This document shows, one piece after another, positions 1-6,005 of a stretch of DNA of 17,220 nt (position 1 is the stretch's first letter; the number at the start of each line of letters is the position of its first letter). Origin of the DNA: Halanaerobium sp. (GTDB taxonomy: Bacteria; Bacillota; Halanaerobiia; Halanaerobiales; Halanaerobiaceae); assembly GCA_003070825.1 (NCBI GenBank), contig QBLP01000021.1:1-17220 (forward strand). The letters run 5' to 3'. Below the pieces are notes generated by a model. The model searched no databases and was not told where the DNA came from. It worked only from the letters and a program-made list of their open reading frames with translations. The position numbers and the translations under genes were made by a program.

Positions 1-311
1 GGATTAATTACAGCAGAATCTATATCATTAATCTTTTTAATTTTATAAATCATCTTTCTCAAGTCAACATTTTTCGATTCATAGTAATGAGCGGCTATTG
101 ACCAGAGAGATTCTCCAGTTTCAATTTCATGTCTGATAAAATTACTGCTGTTTTCTCCAGAACCAATTAGTGAAAAAATTGCAATAAACAAAACACTAAG
201 TAATAATACGGCTGCTGCAGCAGTCAAAATCTTCTTTAAAATTGATTTTCTCTTTTTCTTTGCTGTTTTAGCTCCCTGATAATTTAATGAATAAGCATTT
301 ATAACATTCAT
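1..311 (-). CDS. YneA-like membrane-anchored LysM protein, probable SOS cell-division inhibitor (3' end outside window)
   Basis: I translated this partial gene by hand; it runs off the left edge after about 103 codons. The ATG at 311-309 is preceded by an AGGAGG ribosome site (325-320) with 8 nt spacing. The protein has a short basic cytoplasmic start (many Lys/Arg at residues 15-27), one hydrophobic membrane segment (about 29-50), a short Ser/Asn linker, then a LysM domain from about residue 60 containing the typical GESLWSIA motif. Small proteins of this build encoded divergently from lexA include Bacillus YneA, an SOS-induced inhibitor of septum formation whose LysM domain binds the cell wall. 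Architecture and position both match, and LexA-box-like motifs lie across its promoter. The YneA role is inferred from layout, since sequence identity among such proteins is low. It could instead be a generic LysM cell-wall protein. Confidence 0.75.
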   Translation of the reverse strand, partial: MNVINAYSLNYQGAKTAKKKRKSILKKILTAAAAVLLLSVLFIAIFSLIGSGENSSNFIRHEIETGESLWSIAAHYYESKNVDLRKMIYKIKKINDIDSAVIN

Positions 312-347
312 AACTAACCCCTCCTATTTAATATAAACATCTGTACT

Positions 348-417
348 AAACAACTGTTTGTATTTATATTATAGCAGTACACATGTTCATTGTCAAGAGC
401 TATTTGAACGATTGTTT
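348..417. promoter_or_regulatory. Array of three LexA (Cheo-type) operator candidates
   Basis: Three 12-bp motifs resembling the Gram-positive LexA box GAAC-N4-GTTC are seen: AAAC-AACT-GTTT at 348-359, GTAC-ACAT-GTTC at 377-388 and GAAC-GATT-GTTT at 406-417. Their starts are exactly 29 bp apart. The left box follows the -10 of the minus-strand gene, the middle one lies in its spacer, and the right one overlaps the lexA -35. None is a perfect consensus match, so binding is inferred from shared half-sites, spacing and position between lexA and a YneA-like gene. Confidence 0.7.
368..396 (-). promoter_or_regulatory. Sigma-A-type promoter of the YneA-like gene
   Basis: On the minus strand a perfect -35 TTGACA (396-391) and a perfect -10 TATAAT (373-368) are separated by 17 nt, the consensus spacing. 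Transcription would start near 361, leaving about a 50-nt leader. The middle LexA-like box (377-388) lies inside the spacer and the left box (348-359) just downstream of the start point, so repressor binding would block it. A full-consensus promoter under repression fits an SOS gene. Confidence 0.8.
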
Positions 418-444
418 GTCTATTTATTATTTTTATGTTATAAT
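416..444 (+). promoter_or_regulatory. lexA promoter with extended -10
   Basis: The -35 TTGTCT (416-421) and the -10 TATAAT (439-444) are separated by 17 nt. A TG two bases before the -10 (436-437) makes it an extended -10. Transcription would begin near 451. The right-hand LexA-like box (406-417) overlaps the first bases of the -35, which fits autorepression. Confidence 0.75.
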
Positions 445-472
445 AGAAGAAAATAAGAATGGAGGAATAATT

Positions 473-1096
473 ATGGAAGAGCTATCTAAAAGACAACAAA
501 GTATATTACAATTTATTATAGATGAAATCAAATCCAAAGGATATCCCCCTTCTGTTAGGGAAATTGGGAAGGCTGTTGGCCTAAAATCTCCTGCTTCTGT
601 TCACAGTCATTTAAAAACTTTAGAAAAATTGAATTACCTCCGCAGAGATCCCTCCAAACCGAGAGCAATTGAGGTAATTTATAATAATGACCAGGAAGCA
701 AAAAATGAAAAAGAAATGATTAACATCCCGGTAGTTGGTAAGGTTACTGCAGGAGCTCCTATTCTAGCGGAAGAAAATGTAGAAGATTATTTCCCTCTCC
801 CCTTAAGCTATTTAAAAGTAGGAAATAATGATTTATTTATGCTTAAAGTTAGTGGAGATAGTATGATTGAGGCTGGAATACATGATGGTGATTATGTTAT
901 AGCTGAAAAACAGAGCTATGCTGAAAATAATGAGATTGTAATTGCCTTACTTGATGATGAAGCAACAGTAAAGCGTTTTTTCAAAGAGGAAGATCATGTC
1001 AGATTACAGCCTGAAAACCCTGCCTATGAACCAATTATATCTAAAGAGGTCAAGATTTTAGGGAAAGTCACAGGTCTATTTAGAAAGTTTGACTAG
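473..1096 (+). CDS. lexA: LexA SOS repressor
   Basis: LexA represses DNA-damage genes and cleaves itself when stimulated by RecA filaments. The 207-residue product is normal length. Residues 1-65 form the winged helix-turn-helix DNA-binding domain (RQQSILQFI, then PPSVREIGKAVGLKSPASVH). The self-cleavage bond is Ala93-Gly94 within VTAGAP. The catalytic dyad is Ser130 (SGDSM) and Lys167 (ATVKRFF), in the S24 peptidase domain. I chose the ATG at 473 because a GGAGG ribosome site (461-465) sits 7 nt upstream. An in-frame ATG at 383 lies upstream of the promoter and would add 30 residues unlike the family. All catalytic residues are present, so the protein should be functional. It is transcribed divergently from a YneA-like LysM gene and convergently with the uracil-DNA glycosylase gene. 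Confidence 0.97.
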   Translation: MEELSKRQQSILQFIIDEIKSKGYPPSVREIGKAVGLKSPASVHSHLKTLEKLNYLRRDPSKPRAIEVIYNNDQEAKNEKEMINIPVVGKVTAGAPILAEENVEDYFPLPLSYLKVGNNDLFMLKVSGDSMIEAGIHDGDYVIAEKQSYAENNEIVIALLDDEATVKRFFKEEDHVRLQPENPAYEPIISKEVKILGKVTGLFRKFD

Positions 1097-1117
1097 TTTT
1101 ATGAAATTAATGTAAAA

Positions 1118-1143
1118 AAACTAAGCAAATTAATGCTTAGTTT
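1118..1143. terminator. Bidirectional terminator between lexA and the udg cluster
   Basis: A perfect 10-bp inverted repeat (AAACTAAGCA at 1118-1127, TGCTTAGTTT at 1134-1143) has a 6-nt AT-only loop. Read on the minus strand the stem is followed by more T residues (complement of 1114-1117), forming a continuous T run: a good intrinsic terminator for the minus-strand cluster ending at 1184. On the plus strand the tail is only TTT followed by ATAAATA, so it is weaker for lexA. Confidence 0.8.
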
Positions 1144-1183
1144 ATAAATAGTTCTTTATAAAATTTTAATTAATCTAAATAAC

Positions 1184-1816
1184 TTAAATTTTTCCGCTGC
1201 TGGATAATTCTTTTATCCTATCAGCGGCTTTTTTTATTAGTTTAAAATCATACCAGCTGTATTTTTTCATCTTTTCATTTCTAAGCAAATAGGCAGGATG
1301 AAAGGTTGGTAAAAAGTAAATATCTCCTCTTTGAAACCACTTTCCCCTGACATTGGTTATTGACTCTTCCGGATCAATTAAATATTTAGTTGCTGTAGAT
1401 CCTAAAGTTACAATAACTTTGGGCTGGATAAGCTCAATTTCAGCTCTAAGAATTGAAACACAGGCTTCAAATTCATTTTGATGGGGAACTCTGTTCCCCG
1501 GGGGACGACATTTAATTACATTGGTGATATAAAGCTCTTCTCTTTTTAAATTAACAGCTTCAAAAATTTTATCCATTAATTTTCCTGCCCGTCCCACAAA
1601 TGGTCTCCCTAAACGATCTTCATTTGCTCCAGGACCCTCACCAATCAGCATAATTTTACTATCTGTACTACCTTCTCCCATCACAACTCCATTAGCCCCT
1701 TCTCGCAGTTGACAGCGGTGGCATTTCAGTGCTTCCTCTTTTAACTGCTGATAATTATCCCTGGGATAAGTAAATAACTGCTGAATTTTAAAATTTCCCT
1801 GCTGGTCAAATAACAT
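1184..1816 (-). CDS. Family 4 (iron-sulfur) uracil-DNA glycosylase
   Basis: This enzyme removes uracil from DNA after cytosine deamination or dUMP misincorporation, starting base-excision repair. The 210-residue product carries family 4 hallmarks: motif GEGPGANED at about 59-67, motif HPAYLLRN starting at His173, and four cysteines placed to bind a 4Fe-4S cluster (Cys32 and Cys35 in CHRC, Cys103 in KCRPPGN, Cys119). I chose the ATG at 1816. A TTG one codon upstream (1819) is only 3 nt from the GGGGG ribosome site at 1827-1823, while the ATG has 6 nt. It is the last gene of the mutS-to-udg minus-strand run, 26 bp after the TPR gene, and ends before the terminator shared with lexA. Repair neighbours on both sides fit. 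I see no LexA-like box of its own. Confidence 0.93.
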   Translation of the reverse strand: MLFDQQGNFKIQQLFTYPRDNYQQLKEEALKCHRCQLREGANGVVMGEGSTDSKIMLIGEGPGANEDRLGRPFVGRAGKLMDKIFEAVNLKREELYITNVIKCRPPGNRVPHQNEFEACVSILRAEIELIQPKVIVTLGSTATKYLIDPEESITNVRGKWFQRGDIYFLPTFHPAYLLRNEKMKKYSWYDFKLIKKAADRIKELSSSGKI

Positions 1817-1842
1817 CAAATTCCCCCTGCAATTAAATTTAA

Positions 1843-2484
1843 TTATTCCGCAAAATCCTGATATTCTTCACTGGCCAGAGCTTTAAATAAATTTCTAGCA
1901 CTGGCTGCTTCCATAACAGCCCTAAAATAATTACCATTTTCATAGTAAACATAACCTTTAATTAAATGAGAATACTCATTTTCCTGCATTGAAAGAGCCT
2001 GATCTGCATAATTTAAGGCCTGATCATATTTTTTGATTTCAATTAGAGCCGCAGCAGCATGATTTAAAGCCCATAAATTTTCTGGATCGATTTTAAAAAT
2101 ATATTCAAAAAGTGAAACCGCTTCCCGGTAATCCTTGTTTATTACTTCTCGAAAAGCAGCATAATTTAAAAGCAGCAGGTTATCAGAGTCCTGATAATTT
2201 TCCCAGTCAGCTAAATACGGAGAAACAGCAGTGTTAAAGTCTTCCCGGCTAACACTGCTGCCAAAAACATCTATAATATCATATGCATTTTTTATTTCTC
2301 CAGTATTAGCATAGGCTACTGCCAGGGTGTAATTTAAGACAATATTGCTCTCATTCACTTTCAGCTGTTTTTGGGTAGTATTAATCAACTGCTCCCAGTT
2401 ATATTTAGACTCAGCAGCTGTAGTAGAGTTAAATAACATTGTTAATAATGAAATTATTAATAAAATCAATAACTTTTTCTTCAA
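1843..2484 (-). CDS. Exported tetratricopeptide-repeat protein of unknown role
   Basis: The 213-residue protein starts with a basic N-terminus (MKKK), a hydrophobic stretch (5-18) and a polar region with Ala-Ala before Glu25, which looks like a signal peptide cleaved near residue 24. The rest is helical with TPR-like repeats at about 47-74, 102-135, 136-169 and 171-202. The clearest has spaced small and aromatic residues (ALNHAAAALIEIKKYDQALN). TPR units bind other proteins, but nothing here indicates the partner, so I give no function. The start is TTG at 2484, preceded by AAGGAAG with 11-nt spacing; the first internal ATG (codon 16) would destroy the signal peptide. It lies between hfq (82 bp upstream) and the uracil glycosylase gene and is probably cotranscribed. 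No lipobox cysteine is present, so it should be secreted or membrane-tethered rather than a lipoprotein. Confidence 0.75.
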   Translation of the reverse strand: MKKKLLILLIISLLTMLFNSTTAAESKYNWEQLINTTQKQLKVNESNIVLNYTLAVAYANTGEIKNAYDIIDVFGSSVSREDFNTAVSPYLADWENYQDSDNLLLLNYAAFREVINKDYREAVSLFEYIFKIDPENLWALNHAAAALIEIKKYDQALNYADQALSMQENEYSHLIKGYVYYENGNYFRAVMEAASARNLFKALASEEYQDFAE

Positions 2485-2566
2485 GTATAAATCAGCTTCC
2501 TTTATTCCAAATTTATTACTAAATTCATAATTTAAACAGCTAATAATAGAATAAATCTGATCCGAT

Positions 2567-2806
2567 CTATTCTTCCTCTAAGTCAAGAAGACCGCTTATT
2601 TTCTCAACTGGGGCAATAGTGGATATTGCATGTTTATAGATCATCTGGTCTCGCTCATCACTTCTCAGAATAACTGTAAAGTTATCATAGGCTGTAATTC
2701 TTCCCTTTAATTGATAACCATTGACAAAGTAAACAATAACCTCAATGTTCTTTTCGTGAACATGTTTTAAAATGTGATCCTGATAATTAATATTGTTATT
2801 ACTCAT
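2567..2806 (-). CDS. hfq: RNA chaperone Hfq
   Basis: Hfq forms a hexameric Sm-like ring that binds AU-rich RNA and helps small RNAs pair with mRNAs. The 79-residue product has the Sm1 region (INYQDHILKHV through VNGYQLKGRI, residues 6-37), then DNFTVILRSD (41-50) and the highly conserved Sm2 motif YKHAIS (57-62). It ends with a short acidic tail (LDLEEE). The compact length is typical of Gram-positive Hfq, without the long tail of enterobacterial forms. The ATG at 2806 follows AGGGGG (2820-2815) with 8-nt spacing. It sits 94 bp after miaA, keeping the widespread mutL-miaA-hfq order. A TATAAT lies upstream (2849-2844) but I found no convincing -35 for it, so a separate hfq promoter is only possible. 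Confidence 0.96.
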   Translation of the reverse strand: MSNNNINYQDHILKHVHEKNIEVIVYFVNGYQLKGRITAYDNFTVILRSDERDQMIYKHAISTIAPVEKISGLLDLEEE

Positions 2807-2900
2807 CTCTGCAGCCCCCTTTTATATTTTTAAAGCTTCTTATATTATAAATTCAATATTATTTTGAAAATTCCTGCAAAGATAAATAAATATTGTCTAA

Positions 2901-4025
2901 TTATTCTTCATTATCAGCTGATTCCTGAGCAGCTAATTCCTGAAAATATGAATTACCACTGCCAAAGTATGATTTTAACTGATAATATATATCGTTAGGA
3001 GAACGAACTCCAAAGCCTGTATAAACTGCCTCTCCATCTTTAAAAACTTTAGAAACAGGGACTGAATTGATTCCGTAACGTTCAAATATTTCTGGAGCAT
3101 CAGTTAATTTTAGCTGATATAGATCCAATTGGGGGAAAGAATCAATGACCTGATTTATATTTTTTTCAGCAATCTGACAGTAACCACAGCTGTCATTTGA
3201 GAAAAGAACAAAAATTGCATCCTTTTCTTTGATTAGTCGGTCAAATTCTTCTCCATTAGAAATCAATTTCTTTTCGCTTTTTGTATTCTTGCTCATAATC
3301 TCTAAAGCCTGTCGAGCAGTATCACTTAAATTATGATGGCGTTCTATAAGTGTTTTAACCTCTTCTAAAAGACCCGCTTTCATCATTAAATCAACCCGCT
3401 GATTGATTCTCTGGTAGAGATTTTCACGACTTCTGATCAGGGCAAATTTATAGGCACTGTAGCGGGGTGGACGCTCCTGCTGCTTCTTTTTATAAAAACT
3501 TTTTGTTTTACCTGTCTGCTCATAAATTTCTACGGCTCTGATAACCCGACGCAGATCATTAGGATGCAGTTTTTCGGCTGTTTTAGGATCTTTTTCAGCC
3601 AGAATTTGATGAACTTTTTCTGTACCCTCTGCTGCAGCCATTTTTTCTAAGCTGTCTCTCAGCTGATAATCAGGTTCAATCTCCGGCAGCATAAAACCCT
3701 CCAGCACTGCTCTTAAATAAAGGTGAGTCCCTCCAACCAGCATTGGAATTTTACCTTCGGCTTTTATTTCTGTAATTACCCGGTCACAGTCATCCTGAAA
3801 CTGAGAAACTGAATAATCAGCTTCAGGGCTTAAAAAGTCAATCAGGTGATGTTTTACCTGTTTTCTTTCAGCTTTAGATGCTTTGGCCGTACCAATATCC
3901 ATCTCCTGGTAAATCTGCATTGAATCAGCTGAAATTATTTCTGCCTCAATTTTCTGAGCAAGTTTAAGTGATAATTCTGTTTTGCCAACTGCTGTTGGTC
4001 CTGTTAAAACTATTAAATTTTTCAT
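2901..4025 (-). CDS. miaA: tRNA dimethylallyltransferase MiaA, C-terminally truncated and fused to a thioredoxin-like domain
   Basis: MiaA transfers a dimethylallyl group to adenosine 37 of tRNAs reading UNN codons. Residues 1-241 are clearly MiaA: P-loop GPTAVGKT (9-16), SADSMQIY (33-39), DIGTAK (43-48), GGTHLYL (98-104), and the NDLRRVIRA segment near 156-164. The match stops at SDTARQAL (234-241). MiaA proteins normally continue with GYKE and a basic KRQ-T-W segment, for about 300-320 residues; none of that is present. Instead residues 244-374 form a thioredoxin fold: a VLFS strand, CGYC (Cys280, Cys283), and the SVPV segment with the cis-proline (Pro323). Met244 begins what looks like a complete thioredoxin gene, suggesting a deletion fused two adjacent genes; a genuine fusion or assembly artefact is also possible. 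The start codon overlaps the mutL stop (TAATG), implying translational coupling. Whether the MiaA part is active is uncertain. Confidence 0.88.
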   Translation of the reverse strand: MKNLIVLTGPTAVGKTELSLKLAQKIEAEIISADSMQIYQEMDIGTAKASKAERKQVKHHLIDFLSPEADYSVSQFQDDCDRVITEIKAEGKIPMLVGGTHLYLRAVLEGFMLPEIEPDYQLRDSLEKMAAAEGTEKVHQILAEKDPKTAEKLHPNDLRRVIRAVEIYEQTGKTKSFYKKKQQERPPRYSAYKFALIRSRENLYQRINQRVDLMMKAGLLEEVKTLIERHHNLSDTARQALEIMSKNTKSEKKLISNGEEFDRLIKEKDAIFVLFSNDSCGYCQIAEKNINQVIDSFPQLDLYQLKLTDAPEIFERYGINSVPVSKVFKDGEAVYTGFGVRSPNDIYYQLKSYFGSGNSYFQELAAQESADNEE

Positions 4026-6004
4026 TATCTACCAAGTCCTTTTTCTATTTCTTCCCGGCTGATATTGATCATTATTGGGCGACTGTGGGGGCAGCGATAG
4101 GGATTTTCTGTTTCGTACAAATCTTTGATCAGCTGAACACTTTCCTTTTTTGTCAGCGGCTGACCGGCCTTAATTGAAGAGCGGCAGGCTAAGTATTTAA
4201 GCATTGTCTTTTGTATTTCAGCTGCAGATTTTGCTTTCCCCGCTTCTGCAAGTTCTACTATCAGCTCTTCTATAATATTTCTTGTAGGTTTATTTTTCAG
4301 TAAAACAGGAACTTCCTGAATTAAAATTGTATTACTGCCAAAATCACTAAAGTCTATCCCAATTTCTCTGATTTGATCTTCATACTGGCGTACAATTTCT
4401 CTTTCTTCTGCTGAAAGTTCTATTTTTACCGGCAGCAGCAGTGACTGCGACGCTTTATCTTTCTGATTGAATTCTGCGTAGAATCTTTCGTATAAAATCC
4501 TTTCCTGAGCATTATGCTGATCTACAATTTTTAAACCCTGATCAGTTTCAATCAATAGGTAACTGTTAAATATCTGTCCTAAATATTTAAAGTAACTTTC
4601 TTCAGCTTCTACCTTAGCCAGCGAATATTCCTGATTTTCATTCTTTTCAATAAGCTGACTAAATTCTTCTTTATCTTCCGAGAAAGTCTCTGCCTGCCTG
4701 CTGTCACGGCTGTAGTTTATATTTTTTTGTAGATCTTTTTTGCTGTAATTATTTTTTTCCCCTCTGTATTTATTGTTTGAAGAATAATTACCACTCTTAT
4801 TTTGCTTTCGGGGATTGTAATTATCTGCTGAAGATTTTCTCTTAAAATCAGAACCACTATCATTCTGCTCATCAGAATTAGAATAATCTGCTTCAAATTT
4901 TCTTCTCTTTTGATCCTCTTTTTCGCCAAATAATTTCTCTCGTTCTACTTCTTCTTCCTCGGTCTTCTGGTCTTTAAATTCAGTAGACTGCTTTAATTTG
5001 ATTCTGGTAGTCGGATCATTTTCTTTAAGTGTTCTGCGCACCGCCTTTTTGATTACATCAAAAATAATCTGACTGCGGCTGAATTTAACTTCTCTTTTTG
5101 CCGGATGCACATTAACATCAACTAAAATAGGGTTGACCTTAATAAAGAGAAAAACAATCGGTTTTCTGCCTGGATCAATTAACTTATTATAAGCTGTCTC
5201 CACTGCTTTTGCAGTAAGATTGTTATATATAGGTCTACCGTTGACAAAAAAGAGTTCATGACTTCTGCTGGATCTGGTTAATTCAGGTCGGCAGAGATAG
5301 CCGCTGAGTTTGATATAGCGGTCTTCAATATCAATTGGAATTAAATTATCGGCAATTTCACTGCCGTAAACTGCATAAATTGTATCCTTTAGCTTTCCAT
5401 TCCCGGGCGTAGACAAAATCTGTCTGCCATCATGATAGAGTTTAAAACTCAAATCACTGTTGGCAGTGGCTTCTGCACTGACAATTTTACTGATATGAGA
5501 AAACTCAGTTGTTGTAGTTTTTAAATATTTATAGCGGGCAGGTGTGTTGTAAAATAAATCTCTTACAGTAATTTCTGTACCCACTGTTGAGCCTACAGGC
5601 TTTTTACTTAGTATTTCTCCACCCTTAAGAGTAATTTTTTCGGCCTGGTCACTATCCTCATGTCTGCTGATCATTTCAACCTCAGCAACTGAAGCAATAC
5701 TGGCTAAGGCCTCACCTCTAAAACCCAGACTGTAGAGTGAATAAAGGTCATCTATATCTTCAATTTTACTGGTCGCATAGCGGTTAAAAGCTGATTCAAT
5801 ATCATCGGCCTGAATCCCGTGCCCGTCATCTTTGACTTTAATCAGCTCACGACCACCATCTTCAATTTTAATTTCTATATTCTCAGCCCCAGCATCAATT
5901 GAGTTTTCAATCAATTCTTTAACAATAGAGGCAGGACGTTCTATAACCTCACCTGCTGATATCTGATTTGCTACATTTTGAGGAAGCTGCTTTATAATAC
6001 CCAT
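4025..6004 (-). CDS. mutL: DNA mismatch repair protein MutL (endonuclease type)
   Basis: MutL couples mismatch recognition by MutS to strand incision and removal. The 659-residue protein has an N-terminal GHKL ATPase: Glu30 and Asn34 in VKELIENSIDAGA, DDGHGI (59-64) and GFRGEAL (94-100). The ATPase and transducer regions run to about 330. A long Lys/Asn/Ser/Asp-rich linker (about 335-460) follows. The C-terminal dimerisation/endonuclease domain has DQHNAQERILYE (495-506), a form of the metal-binding DQHA-x2-E-x4-E motif, then ACR (606-608) and CPHSRP (638-643), a variant of CPHGRP. These mark a MutL that nicks DNA itself, as in bacteria without MutH. The ATG at 6004 is one base after the mutS stop with AGGAG just upstream; its TAA overlaps the miaA ATG. 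Two motif positions differ from consensus (Ala to Asn, Gly to Ser), but the acidic and cysteine ligands remain. Confidence 0.96.
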   Translation of the reverse strand: MGIIKQLPQNVANQISAGEVIERPASIVKELIENSIDAGAENIEIKIEDGGRELIKVKDDGHGIQADDIESAFNRYATSKIEDIDDLYSLYSLGFRGEALASIASVAEVEMISRHEDSDQAEKITLKGGEILSKKPVGSTVGTEITVRDLFYNTPARYKYLKTTTTEFSHISKIVSAEATANSDLSFKLYHDGRQILSTPGNGKLKDTIYAVYGSEIADNLIPIDIEDRYIKLSGYLCRPELTRSSRSHELFFVNGRPIYNNLTAKAVETAYNKLIDPGRKPIVFLFIKVNPILVDVNVHPAKREVKFSRSQIIFDVIKKAVRRTLKENDPTTRIKLKQSTEFKDQKTEEEEVEREKLFGEKEDQKRRKFEADYSNSDEQNDSGSDFKRKSSADNYNPRKQNKSGNYSSNNKYRGEKNNYSKKDLQKNINYSRDSRQAETFSEDKEEFSQLIEKNENQEYSLAKVEAEESYFKYLGQIFNSYLLIETDQGLKIVDQHNAQERILYERFYAEFNQKDKASQSLLLPVKIELSAEEREIVRQYEDQIREIGIDFSDFGSNTILIQEVPVLLKNKPTRNIIEELIVELAEAGKAKSAAEIQKTMLKYLACRSSIKAGQPLTKKESVQLIKDLYETENPYRCPHSRPIMINISREEIEKGLGR

Positions 6005-6005
6005 C

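Noticed and set aside
383..472. Upstream extension of lexA from the ATG at 383
   Set aside because: It would place the start before the promoter -10 and the GGAGG site and add 30 residues not seen in LexA; ATG 473 fits far better.
2844..2849. TATAAT upstream of hfq as a separate promoter
   Set aside because: No acceptable -35 at 16-18 nt; chance is likely in such AT-rich DNA, so it is not listed as a feature.
4717..4929. 70-codon minus-strand reading frame inside mutL
   Set aside because: It is an alternate frame of the low-complexity Lys/Asn-rich MutL linker, without a ribosome site or recognisable protein.
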